DNA of 7,944 nt from JALZAA01 sp035316005 (GCA_035316005.1 DATFXK010000150.1:1-7944), one strand, 5' to 3'. Numbered from the stretch's first letter, positions 1-5,963 are shown. The notes: generated by a model not told the origin, from the sequence alone. Numbers and translations: made by a program.

Positions 1-24
1 CGCTTGGTGTGATCGACCAAGGCG

Positions 25-564
25 ATGGTCCGCATTTTGCGCATGCTAGGCGCCTACGCTTGCTGCATCCCCCGAAACACTCTTTCTCTGCGCGCGCGGC
101 GCTGGTTGTTGATGCCGGTGGCCTTGCTCTCGGTGGTCGCCGCCACCTGCTCGACCGGCGGCGGCACCGTCATTCCAAACTTCCGCTGCCCGGTGGACGG
201 ATCGACGTACACCGACAGCTACGGACCGCGTAGCGACGGCAGCTTCCACTACGGCATCGACATGCTGGCGCCGACGGGAACGCCGATCTGGGCCGTGAAG
301 GCCGGGTCGGTGCACTACACGCTGGAGAGCGCGGGCGGGCTCGTCGCGTATCTCTCGGCCGTCGACGGCAACGCCTACTACTACGCGCATATGTCGGCGA
401 CGATCGGCGACAACGACCGCGGCGTCGGACAGGGCGAGGCGATCGGGCGCGTCGGCCAGACGGGCAACGCGACCGGCCCCCATCTGCACTTCGAGATCCG
501 CCTCGGCGGCGTCAACGGTCAGCGGATCGACCCCTATCCCACGCTCCGCAACGCGGGCTGCTGA
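25..564 (+). CDS. Exported M23 (LytM-like) zinc metalloendopeptidase
   Basis: Predicted 179-residue peptidase of the M23/LytM family, which cuts peptide cross-links in peptidoglycan outside the membrane. All family active-site residues are visible: H75 and D79 in HYGID (HxxxD zinc ligands), H122 in YAHM, and H153 plus H155 in HLHFE. The catalytic domain covers about residues 55-172. Residues 23-42 form an Arg-rich then hydrophobic export signal. C42 follows AAT, a poor lipobox, so a lipoprotein is possible but not supported. C55 and C179 bracket the domain and could pair. An in-frame TGA at 10-12 shows the gene is complete at its 5' end. ATG 25 has AAGG only two bases ahead, so ATG 43 is an alternative start. 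The length suits a minimal M23 protein without extra binding domains. Its stop directly abuts the stop of the convergent methyltransferase gene. Family assignment is firm; the exact substrate is not known. Confidence 0.9.
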   Translation: MVRILRMLGAYACCIPRNTLSLRARRWLLMPVALLSVVAATCSTGGGTVIPNFRCPVDGSTYTDSYGPRSDGSFHYGIDMLAPTGTPIWAVKAGSVHYTLESAGGLVAYLSAVDGNAYYYAHMSATIGDNDRGVGQGEAIGRVGQTGNATGPHLHFEIRLGGVNGQRIDPYPTLRNAGC

Positions 565-581
565 TCACGACGGGGTCGTGA
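565..581. terminator. Small hairpin at the convergent gene ends
   Basis: Perfect 7-bp inverted repeat TCACGAC / GTCGTGA with a GGG loop, starting at the base after the stop of the M23 gene and covering the last codons of the opposing methyltransferase gene. No T-run follows on either strand, so it is not a canonical intrinsic terminator. A role as a weak bidirectional transcript end is inferred from position only. Confidence 0.3.
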
Positions 582-1350
582 CGCGGCCGACCGCGATCTC
601 CCATGTCTGGGTGTAGAGAAGACCGTCGTCGTCGACCGGACGCATGCCGGTCGGGGCGCCGCCGGCCAACTCGGCGCGCAGCTCGCCGCGGATCGCGTCG
701 GCGACGTCGGCGGGCGTGGACGCCTGGGTGAGCCATCGCTCGACCGGCGCGCGCACGTCCACCGTCTTGGTGTGCTCGACGGTGGCGCCGGCCCGCTCGA
801 CGGCGCGCTCCAACTCGTCGGTGGTGAGGGCACGGGTGTGCGAGGGGTCGCGCCGCCTCTCGACGTCGTTGTAGGTGTCGGCGAGTCGCGGGTCGGCCGA
901 GACGAGGTCGATGACGGCCACCCGTCCCTCGGGGCGGGAGACGCGGACCATCTCGGCGAGCTGCTCGCCCGGGTCGTCGAAGTGGTGCACCGCGAAGCGG
1001 CAGAAGGTCACGTCGAACGAGTCGTCCGGGAAGGGCAACCGGGCGGCGTCGGCGCGCGCGAGCGCGACGCCCGCGACGGCGCGTTCACGGAGCCGCCGGC
1101 GCGCCACCGCGAGCATCTCGGGGGTCAGGTCGGCGCCCACGACGCGACCCACGTAGGGCGCGACGGCCTCGCCCTGGTGCGCCGCGCCGCAGGCGACTTC
1201 GAGGACGAGCGCCGACGGGTCGAGCGGCGCCAGATGGCGGGTGACCCACCTCGCCAGGCGGGGGTCGGCGAAGAAGGAGTCGTCACCCTCGAAGGTCGGC
1301 GACTGGCGGCGGAACTCGGTCCGGACGGTGCGATCGTGCTGACTGGTCAC
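565..1350 (-). CDS. Class I SAM-dependent methyltransferase (UbiE-like)
   Basis: Predicted 261-residue Rossmann-fold methyltransferase using S-adenosylmethionine; the acceptor cannot be told. Motif I is VLEVACGAAHQG (about residues 49-60, with A-A where GxG is usual), followed by an acidic D74 in VVGADLTPEM for the SAM ribose, LPFPDDSFD at 105-113 and CRFAVHHF at 117-124, the pattern of the ubiE/menG-like 'methyltransf_11' group. The start is uncertain. GTG 1350 gives MTSQHDRTVRTEF, close to where relatives usually begin, but has no Shine-Dalgarno. TTG 1455 has a good AGGAG five bases ahead and would add 35 residues rich in Pro, Arg and Ser, with codon use poorer in GC third bases than the body and a perfect inverted repeat inside. 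I favour GTG 1350 from family fit. The gene ends at a TGA back-to-back with the M23 gene and appears monocistronic. Confidence 0.85.
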   Translation of the reverse strand: MTSQHDRTVRTEFRRQSPTFEGDDSFFADPRLARWVTRHLAPLDPSALVLEVACGAAHQGEAVAPYVGRVVGADLTPEMLAVARRRLRERAVAGVALARADAARLPFPDDSFDVTFCRFAVHHFDDPGEQLAEMVRVSRPEGRVAVIDLVSADPRLADTYNDVERRRDPSHTRALTTDELERAVERAGATVEHTKTVDVRAPVERWLTQASTPADVADAIRGELRAELAGGAPTGMRPVDDDGLLYTQTWEIAVGRVTTPS

Positions 1351-1387
1351 CGCCGCCGATTCTGGCAGCCGCTCCGTCGACTTGGAT

Positions 1388-1436
1388 GGAAGCGGGAGCC
1401 GCCCCGGGGGAAGACGTTGGGACGACTCCCGCTTCC
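1388..1436. repeat. 11-bp perfect inverted repeat upstream of methyltransferase
   Basis: GGAAGCGGGAG at 1388-1398 and its exact reverse complement CTCCCGCTTCC at 1426-1436, with a 27-base spacer that itself holds CCCCGGGG. It lies between the two candidate starts of the methyltransferase gene, so in that transcript it would fold either in the 5' leader (GTG start) or in the first codons (TTG start). A regulatory hairpin or operator is inferred. Confidence 0.55.
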
Positions 1437-1457
1437 TGGGGTCCGATTCGGCCAAGT

Positions 1458-1467
1458 GCTCTCCTGG
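1458..1467 (-). promoter_or_regulatory. Shine-Dalgarno-like AGGAG before TTG 1455
   Basis: On the minus strand AGGAGAG lies five bases before a TTG codon at 1455 that is in frame with the methyltransferase. It is the best ribosome-binding site near this gene and is the main argument for a 296-residue product. It could also serve a short leader peptide reading through the hairpin at 1388-1436. Confidence 0.4.
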
Positions 1468-1528
1468 GATGGGCCCAAATCGGTCGCGCGTAGCGAAGCG
1501 TGTCGGCGCCCGACGATCAACGCGCGAG

Positions 1529-1548
1529 CGGTGAACGAACGGTGAACG
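1529..1548. repeat. Helically phased 9-bp direct repeat (possible operator)
   Basis: CGGTGAACG occurs at 1529-1537 and again at 1540-1548, a period of 11 bases or about one DNA turn, in the divergent region between the methyltransferase and the 1735 gene. Tandem half-sites on one helix face suit a bound regulator; no regulator gene lies nearby. Function is inferred. Confidence 0.45.
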
Positions 1549-1566
1549 TTTCCGCAGGTCAGGCCG

Positions 1567-1585
1567 TCCACAGGCGTCCTGTGGA
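1567..1585. promoter_or_regulatory. Perfect 8-bp inverted repeat, possible operator or hairpin
   Basis: TCCACAGG and CCTGTGGA flank a 3-base CGT, making a 19-base perfect dyad. It sits 30 bases right of the phased direct repeat in the same non-coding divergent region. The cores TCCACA/TGTGGA resemble DnaA-box cores but the flanks do not match the full nine-base box. A dimeric regulator site is the simplest inference. Confidence 0.45.
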
Positions 1586-1722
1586 ATGCGTGAGTGACGC
1601 CACTCCGAGGCGGATTCGGCGGCCGCGGCCGCGCGTCCGCTCCACTCGGGCGCCCGGCGGCGCTCAGACCCGTCCGCCGGCCGCCCTTCGGGGGCGCGTG
1701 GGTGGTCCGAGGGCCGCGGCGG

Positions 1723-1728
1723 TAGGGT
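1723..1728 (+). promoter_or_regulatory. -10 hexamer for leaderless 1735 gene
   Basis: TAGGGT fits the actinobacterial -10 pattern TANNNT. If its last T is at -7, the transcription start is base 1735, exactly the A of the ATG. No Shine-Dalgarno of normal strength precedes that ATG, and no -35 is recognisable. Together this suggests a leaderless mRNA. Confidence 0.45.
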
Positions 1729-1734
1729 CCTCCG

Positions 1735-2415
1735 ATGCTTTCCCGACGCATGCGTCTTTTGACCGTCGGCGTCCCGATGGCGGCGTCACTCGCCCTGGCC
1801 GGGCCGGCGGTGGCCGCCGGCGAGACCAAGGGCGACAAGACGATCCTCAAGGCGGGCGTCATCACCAAGTCCGACGTCCCCGCCGAGTGGACGTCCACGA
1901 AGGGCGAGTCCAGCGGCCAGGCCCTGGGGGGTATCAGGGAGTGCAAGAGGATCAACACGGCCGTGGCCGACGCGAAGAAGAACAACCCGCGGGCCCGGTC
2001 TCGGGAGTTCGCGGACCCGGTGCAGGAGCACGCGACGAGCGCCGAGAACGCGGTGTACGCGTTCCCGAACGAGCGCGCGGCGACCAGGTTCGTGTCGGCG
2101 TACCAGGGCGCGGCGGCGGCGGCTTGCTTCGACAAGCTCGCGGCGGAGGTCGGGAAGGATCGACCCACGGCGAGCCCGCCCACGGCGGCGCCGATCACCG
2201 ACCTGCAGGGCGTGGGCGACGAAGCGACCGGATACGAGATCGCGGCCACCTTCACTCAGGACGGCGGCTCGGCGACGCTCTACATCGACTTCGTCGTCAT
2301 GCGCGTCGGGCGTGCCGTCATGGGCTTCGGCTTCACGAACGTCAACGCCCGCATTCCGCAGGGCCCCGACATCGTGAACGCGGTGGTGCAACGGGTCTCC
2401 GCCGCCGAGGGGTGA
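1735..2415 (+). CDS. Exported protein of unknown function
   Basis: Predicted 226-residue secreted protein; I do not recognise the family with certainty. Residues 1-28 are a clear signal peptide: Arg-rich start, hydrophobic core TVGVPMAASLALA, and an AVA|A cleavage site near 27. The mature part is compact and hydrophilic, with a DVPAEWTST segment (47-55) like the 'LP-x-GW' opening of many small actinobacterial exported or lipoprotein sensor-like domains. It has exactly two cysteines (C70, C131) that could form a disulfide, a predicted strand-rich C-terminal half with YIDFVVMRVGRAVMGFGF, and no catalytic motif. No Cys follows the signal peptide, so it should be free rather than lipid-anchored. 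The ATG appears to lie at the transcription start. It ends 28 bases before the convergent peroxidase stop. It is expected in the periphery of the cell; its role cannot be deduced from the neighbours. Confidence 0.8.
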   Translation: MLSRRMRLLTVGVPMAASLALAGPAVAAGETKGDKTILKAGVITKSDVPAEWTSTKGESSGQALGGIRECKRINTAVADAKKNNPRARSREFADPVQEHATSAENAVYAFPNERAATRFVSAYQGAAAAACFDKLAAEVGKDRPTASPPTAAPITDLQGVGDEATGYEIAATFTQDGGSATLYIDFVVMRVGRAVMGFGFTNVNARIPQGPDIVNAVVQRVSAAEG

Positions 2416-2422
2416 CCCGCGA

Positions 2423-2452
2423 GCGGTAGCGCCGTCTCGATCGCTATACCGC
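2423..2452. terminator. Imperfect hairpin between convergent genes
   Basis: GCGGTA (2423-2428) pairs with TACCGC (2447-2452) and GCG (2429-2431) with CGC (2442-2444), leaving a TA bulge and a 10-base loop. It lies between the stop of the exported-protein gene and the stop of the peroxidase. There is no T-run, so a bidirectional terminator is only a positional inference. Confidence 0.3.
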
Positions 2453-3337
2453 GCCGGGCGCGCCACTGCGCGGCGGCAGCTCGGACCCGGGGAAGCGGGG
2501 CGCGCGCGGCGACGGTGCGGGGGCCGGCGAGGCCGAGGCGCGCGACAGCCTGCGCAGCGCGGTGATGGACGGCTGGAACAGGTACGCGCCGCCGGTCGTG
2601 AACACGAATCGCTGCATCGTGAGGTGCACCGGACTGCCCCCGGGGAGCGTGAACTGCTTCGTTCGGGTGGACTGCGACAGGATCGGGTCGTGACCGTCAC
2701 CCCGCTCGGGATGATCGGGCTTGTTGAACCATTGCGAGATCACGAACTCGAACTGACGCTCGAGCGACGCCTGGTACCCGAGGAACAGCAGACCCCGGTC
2801 GGCGTCGGCGCCGGCTGCTGATGCGGACGGTGCGCCCGCACGGAACGACTCGCCGTACGGGATGCCGCGCCGGAGGATGCGATGCGTCTGTGTGTCGGCC
2901 TCGCCTCCCGTGGGCGTCCTCTCGTCGCGCGGGTACGCCTTCCTGATGTGCGCGGCGCGCGGGACGAGCCTTCCGTCGGCGTCGTCCCCCGCGAACTCGA
3001 AGTTGTTGATCTTCTTCGGGTCGAGGATCCCGGGGTTCTTGCGCGACGGGTCCGCCTTCGTGGGGTCGAAGTCCTCGGGCGCGTCCTCGGTGCGCTCGAG
3101 GGGCGCGCCGCTCGCGTAGCGACCGACGAGCTTGGCGCCGAGCCGTTCGGTGCTCACACCCTGGTCGGCCGCGGCGCCGGCGACGAACCGACGGAAGCCG
3201 GCGACGTCCTGACGGAGGCGACGGAACACGAGGTACGACCCGTCGGCCGTCCACGCCGGGCCCGATCGGGAGATCGGCCCGGGATTGGCGTTGGCGCCGT
3301 CCTTGTCACCCGGGGCGGACGTGGCGATCTGGGTCGG
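2444..3337 (-). pseudogene. DyP-type peroxidase, C-terminal part after in-frame stop
   Basis: Continues in exactly the same frame as the N-terminal part at 4198-3338. Reading on from the TAA gives PTQIATSAPGDKDG and then SYLVFRRLRQDV, the normal continuation of the DyP fold after FVLGY. It carries the residues that make the enzyme work: H417 in AAHIRKA (heme-iron ligand by family), R440 in HRILRRGIPYG (distal arginine by family), and a long insert before NNFEFAGDDADG typical of the larger DyP classes. The last 40 or so residues are a Ser/Ala/Pro-rich tail with no encapsulin-targeting motif. The first possible internal start is GTG 3229 with no Shine-Dalgarno, so separate translation is unlikely. 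The frame stays open for almost 300 codons to TAG, meaning the interruption is recent, an error, or read through. Numbering counts from ATG 4198 with the stop as codon 287. Confidence 0.85.
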
Positions 3338-3340
3338 TTA
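3338..3340 (-). other. In-frame TAA replacing a conserved tyrosine codon
   Basis: On the minus strand the reading is GEFVLG-TAA-PTQ. Members of the DyP family have FVLGYP here, so TAA most likely arose from TAC or TAT by one base change. It is the only TAA among the gene ends of this window, the others being seven TGA and one TAG. The base after it is C. Confidence 0.85.
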
Positions 3341-4198
3341 GCCGAGCACGAACTCACCCGGCCACAACAGGTCCTGACCGGGGAGCCCCTGGTCCTCGTC
3401 GTCGGGGTTCTGGCGGCGGGTCACGCCCCGGATGCCGGGCCGCGACACGCCGTCCTTGAACCCGAAGTGCTCGTGGCCCGGCTGGTCGGCGCGCACCCGG
3501 CCGGTGTCGTCGAAGACGACCTGCACCCCGTGGGCGGTCATCCGTTGCGTGTGCGTGCTCGTCAGCCGGTCGAGCACCGACGGCGCGTCGGCCGCCAGCA
3601 GGAGCAGCCCGTGCACGTCGGACGACGCGAACGGACCGACCCAGTGCGCGGGCGCGCTGTCGTCGACGTCGCCGAGCAGCTGTGCACGCGCCGCCATGCC
3701 CTGACGGAATGCCTCCGGGAACATCGACAGCTCCGTCTCGGGGACGCCCAGGGCCGCGAGCCCGGGGTGCGTGAAGGCGACGTTCAGCCAGCTCGCTTGG
3801 GGCGTTGTGACCTCGACGCCGCGCCGCGCCCGCGCGCGACGGAACAGGTCGTTGAACGCGAGCACCTCCTCGGTCGTCGCCGTCTCGTCGACGAGCGTCG
3901 CCAGCCACGCCCGGGCGTGGTCGGTGTCGCCCAGCCGGAAGAAGAGCAGTCGCTGGTGGTCCTTGTTGAACCCGGCGAGGACGTTCCCCTGGATGTCGGC
4001 CAGGGCGATGTCCGGGTCGGCGGCGGTCGCGCTCTCGCTGCCGCCCTCGTTCCCGCTCCCGTCACCCCGGTGCGGACGGTCGCGGGGTGGGTCGTCGACG
4101 AATCGACGCAAGGGAGACCCGAACGCCCCGAGGGCGGCGCTCGCGCCGCCGGCCATCAGCACCGACCGGCGGCTGACTCGGCGCTCCCTACCCCCCAT
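3338..4198 (-). CDS. DyP-type peroxidase, Tat-exported, N-terminal part (interrupted gene)
   Basis: N-terminal 286 residues of a dye-decolorising heme peroxidase, which oxidises substrates with hydrogen peroxide. Residues 9-27 are a Tat signal (SRRSVLM plus a hydrophobic stretch), so the folded protein would cross the membrane with heme. A disordered Asp/Arg/Gly/Ser linker follows (35-60). The fold begins at DIALADIQGNVLAGFNKDHQ and contains the family hallmark GFKDG at 246-250 with catalytic D249. The frame stops at codon 287, before the heme-ligand histidine, so this product alone should not bind heme properly. With the part beyond the stop the gene encodes about 583 residues, a long DyP. 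ATG 4198 lies six bases behind a TACGCT hexamer; TTG 4210 is a weaker alternative. The gene lies 64 bases downstream of the enoyl-CoA hydratase stop on the same strand, so co-transcription is possible too. Confidence 0.88.
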   Translation of the reverse strand: MGGRERRVSRRSVLMAGGASAALGAFGSPLRRFVDDPPRDRPHRGDGSGNEGGSESATAADPDIALADIQGNVLAGFNKDHQRLLFFRLGDTDHARAWLATLVDETATTEEVLAFNDLFRRARARRGVEVTTPQASWLNVAFTHPGLAALGVPETELSMFPEAFRQGMAARAQLLGDVDDSAPAHWVGPFASSDVHGLLLLAADAPSVLDRLTSTHTQRMTAHGVQVVFDDTGRVRADQPGHEHFGFKDGVSRPGIRGVTRRQNPDDEDQGLPGQDLLWPGEFVLG

Positions 4199-4204
4199 GC
4201 GCGG

Positions 4205-4210
4205 AGCGTA
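4205..4210 (-). promoter_or_regulatory. -10 hexamer for leaderless peroxidase gene
   Basis: TACGCT on the minus strand fits TANNNT and ends six bases before ATG 4198, which puts the expected transcription start at the A of that ATG. A GGAACA lies 16 bases further upstream and recalls ECF-sigma -35 elements, but the matching ECF -10 is absent. No Shine-Dalgarno is present. Confidence 0.45.
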
Positions 4211-4262
4211 CAAATCGAACCTGAGCTGTTCCTGAACGCCGGTTGTGAATCCGCGCGTGCGG

Positions 4263-5066
4263 TCAATCGCGGAAGACCGGAGCGCGCTTCTCGCGCCGGG
4301 CCCGGACCGCCTCCTCGAAGTTCTCGGTCGTGAGGCGGACGTACAGCTGCGCGTGGGCCTCGGCGTCCATCTGCGCGTGCAGGCTGGCGGCGTCGAGACT
4401 CGACCACAGCATGCGCTTCGTGCTTTCGACGCCGACGCGGCTGAACCCGATGATCCGATCGGCGAGCTCGTAGCAGTGCTCGAGGAGCTCCTCGCCCGGC
4501 ACGGTGCGCGAGACCAGGCCGATGCGCTCCGCTTCGCCCGCCGGCACATCGCGGCCCGACAGCATGATCTCGAACGCCCGGGACGAGCCGATGGCGCGCG
4601 GCAGCAGGTAGCTGATTCCGAGCTCGGTCGAGGTGAGCCCGTTGTTGATCCCCGCGGCACGGAAGTACGCGCTCTCCGACGCCAAGCGGATGTCGGCGGC
4701 GACCGCGAGGCAGAAGCCGCCGCCGATGGCGGCGCCGTTGACGGCGGCGATGACGGGCTGGTGCATGCGCCGCAAGGCGACGATCACGTCGTGGAGGAGC
4801 TCCATCGAGCGTTGCGCGATCGACGAGCGCGTCAGCCCGGCGACGTTCGGGATGGTGCCCGGGTCCTCGAGGTCGGCGCCGGAGCAGAACCCGTGACCGG
4901 CGCCGGTGAGCACCACCACGCGGGTGTCGTTGTCGCGGCTGACGTCCTCGAGCGCGTCGCGCAGCGGGATCATCACGTCGAACGCCATGGAGTTCATGCG
5001 CTCGGGCCGGTTCAGGGTGACGAGCGCGACGTGGGGCCGGGGCTTCTCGATGAGCACGAACGGCAT
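4263..5066 (-). CDS. Enoyl-CoA hydratase/isomerase family protein
   Basis: Predicted 267-residue crotonase-fold cytoplasmic enzyme acting on an acyl-CoA. The fold markers are VALVTLNRPERMNS (13-26), the CoA and oxyanion-hole segment HGFCSGADL (58-66), and NGAAIGGGFCLAVAADIRLA (110-129) with the second oxyanion glycine. The two glutamates of classical hydratases appear absent: C119 sits where the first is expected and Asn near 141-142 where the second is. E148 in TELGISYLLPR matches the acidic position used in dienoyl-CoA isomerase-like members, so an isomerase or another crotonase reaction is as likely as hydration. ATG 5066 is chosen because it puts MPFVLIEK just before the first strand; GTG 5102 would add 12 residues. 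Neither has a strong Shine-Dalgarno; a TAGAAC seven bases before ATG 5066 is a near miss for a -10. Full family length. It is divergent from the lysozyme-like gene and upstream of the peroxidase. Confidence 0.88.
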   Translation of the reverse strand: MPFVLIEKPRPHVALVTLNRPERMNSMAFDVMIPLRDALEDVSRDNDTRVVVLTGAGHGFCSGADLEDPGTIPNVAGLTRSSIAQRSMELLHDVIVALRRMHQPVIAAVNGAAIGGGFCLAVAADIRLASESAYFRAAGINNGLTSTELGISYLLPRAIGSSRAFEIMLSGRDVPAGEAERIGLVSRTVPGEELLEHCYELADRIIGFSRVGVESTKRMLWSSLDAASLHAQMDAEAHAQLYVRLTTENFEEAVRARREKRAPVFRD

Positions 5067-5152
5067 GGAACCAGTTCTAGTCGCGCCTCTCGTCGCCGTC
5101 ACAAGCTCGGGGATGACCGCGCCGGCGGGCGGGTGCGCGGATATTTTCGACG
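5067..5152. promoter_or_regulatory. Short divergent promoter region
   Basis: 86 bases separate the start of the enoyl-CoA hydratase-family gene (-) from the first start codon of the lysozyme-like gene (+), so both promoters must lie here or overlap the genes. The plus-strand -10 candidate is described separately. No clear dyad or repeat was seen. Confidence 0.4.
5142..5147 (+). promoter_or_regulatory. -10 hexamer for the lysozyme-like gene
   Basis: TATTTT fits TANNNT and is a rare AT-rich island in this GC-rich sequence. The expected transcription start is near 5154, between GTG 5153 and ATG 5156, which predicts a leaderless or almost leaderless mRNA. No recognisable -35 at 16-18 bases. Confidence 0.5.
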
Positions 5153-5155
5153 GTG

Positions 5156-5956
5156 ATGGTCCGGGGTCGCAGCTTGGGCGTCGTGGGCGTCGTGCTCGTG
5201 GTGGCGGCGGCCATCGGCTACGTCGCCTACGCGGCGACGCAGAACGCCGCCAACGTTCCGCCGGGGTGCCGCGTCTCGCTCGGAGGCGTCACCTACACGA
5301 TGAGCCCCGAGCAGACCTCCCACGCGACGACGATCGCCGCCGTCGGCAAGCGCATGGGCGTGCCCGACCACGCGGTGGCGATCGCGCTGGCCGCCGCTCT
5401 CCAGGAGTCGAAGCTGTACAACCTCGAGCACGGCGACCGGGACTCGCTCGGGCTGTTCCAGCAGCGGCCGTCCCAGGGCTGGGGCACGGCGAGCGAGGTC
5501 CTGACCCCGCACTACGCGGCGAGCGCGTTCTACCGGCACCTGGAGCGGGTGGACGGCTGGCAGACGATGCCGGTCACGACGGCGGCGCAACGGGTGCAGC
5601 GGAGCGGCGCGCCGAGCGCCTACGCACAGTGGGAGCACGAGGCGCGGGCGATCGCCCAGGCGGCCACGGGCGAGATCCCCGCCGGGCTGAGCTGCCGCGT
5701 CGACGTCGGCGCAACCCAGTCGTCGGGCACGCCGTTGCGTCAGGCTCTCGAGCGTGAGCTCGGATCGTTCACCCTCGACGTGCCGGTGTCCGCGCCCCGG
5801 GGCTGGACGGTGGCGGCGTGGCTCGTCGGCCACGCGCAGGAGTTCGGAGTGAGCCAGGTGACCTTCGCCGGCCAGGCGTGGACGCCGTCGTCCGGTCGCT
5901 GGCTCGCCTCTGGCGGCCCGGTCGAGATGACCGTCCGCGTCACCGAGGAGCGCTGA
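5156..5956 (+). CDS. Membrane-anchored lysozyme-fold (transglycosylase-like) protein
   Basis: Predicted 266-residue protein held in the membrane by one N-terminal helix (about residues 6-27, SLGVVGVVLVVAAAIGYVAYA) with the rest outside. Residues about 50-180 look like the lysozyme-like domain common in actinobacteria: AVAIALAAALQESKL with a candidate catalytic E84, then GDRDSLGLFQQRPSQGWG, which matches the 'S-x-GLFQ' substrate-groove motif of lytic transglycosylases. This suggests cleavage or binding of peptidoglycan glycan strands, but activity is inferred. C38 and C184 (in SCRVDV) flank the domain. A C-terminal module of about 80 residues (GWTVAAWLVGHAQEFGVSQVTFAGQAWTPSSGRW) is of unknown function and occurs in relatives as I remember them. 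GTG 5153 in the same frame would add one residue. It converges on the FAD oxidase with seven bases between stops. Confidence 0.8.
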   Translation: MVRGRSLGVVGVVLVVAAAIGYVAYAATQNAANVPPGCRVSLGGVTYTMSPEQTSHATTIAAVGKRMGVPDHAVAIALAAALQESKLYNLEHGDRDSLGLFQQRPSQGWGTASEVLTPHYAASAFYRHLERVDGWQTMPVTTAAQRVQRSGAPSAYAQWEHEARAIAQAATGEIPAGLSCRVDVGATQSSGTPLRQALERELGSFTLDVPVSAPRGWTVAAWLVGHAQEFGVSQVTFAGQAWTPSSGRWLASGGPVEMTVRVTEER

Positions 5957-5963
5957 CCACCGC

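Larger units (their letters stand above)
1456..1734. other. Divergent intergenic region
   Basis: About 280 bases between the methyltransferase (-) and the exported protein gene (+). Open frames crossing it look like chance GC-rich frames: none carries a recognisable domain. It holds the phased direct repeat (1529-1548), the perfect dyad (1567-1585), a very GC-rich stretch around 1615-1705 with a CCC-TTCG-GGG mini-hairpin near 1684-1693, and a -10-like hexamer at 1723-1728. No tRNA or other structured RNA was recognised. Confidence 0.6.

Noticed and set aside
1560..1590. Replication origin suggested by TCCACA cores
   Set aside because: Only two imperfect boxes, no AT-rich region and no dnaA, dnaN or parAB nearby.
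1347..2255. Minus-strand open frame of 302 codons crossing the intergenic region and the 1735 gene
   Set aside because: No family features; the opposite strand shows a signal peptide and a normal exported protein.
2444..2560. Possible encapsulin-targeting tail on the DyP peroxidase
   Set aside because: The tail is Ser/Ala/Pro-rich and lacks the usual short Leu/Ile-Gly-Ser-Leu type motif, the protein has a Tat signal, and no encapsulin gene is adjacent.
3338..3340. Frameshift as the cause of the peroxidase interruption
   Set aside because: Both parts are in the same frame (distance a multiple of three) and the protein reads straight through, so it is a nonsense codon, not a frameshift.
2882..4333. 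Plus-strand open frame of 483 codons opposite the peroxidase
   Set aside because: Arg/Val/Gly-rich shadow of the peroxidase gene without any recognisable motif.
4245..5156. Plus-strand open frame of 303 codons opposite the enoyl-CoA hydratase-family gene
   Set aside because: Shadow frame; the minus strand carries the full crotonase fold.
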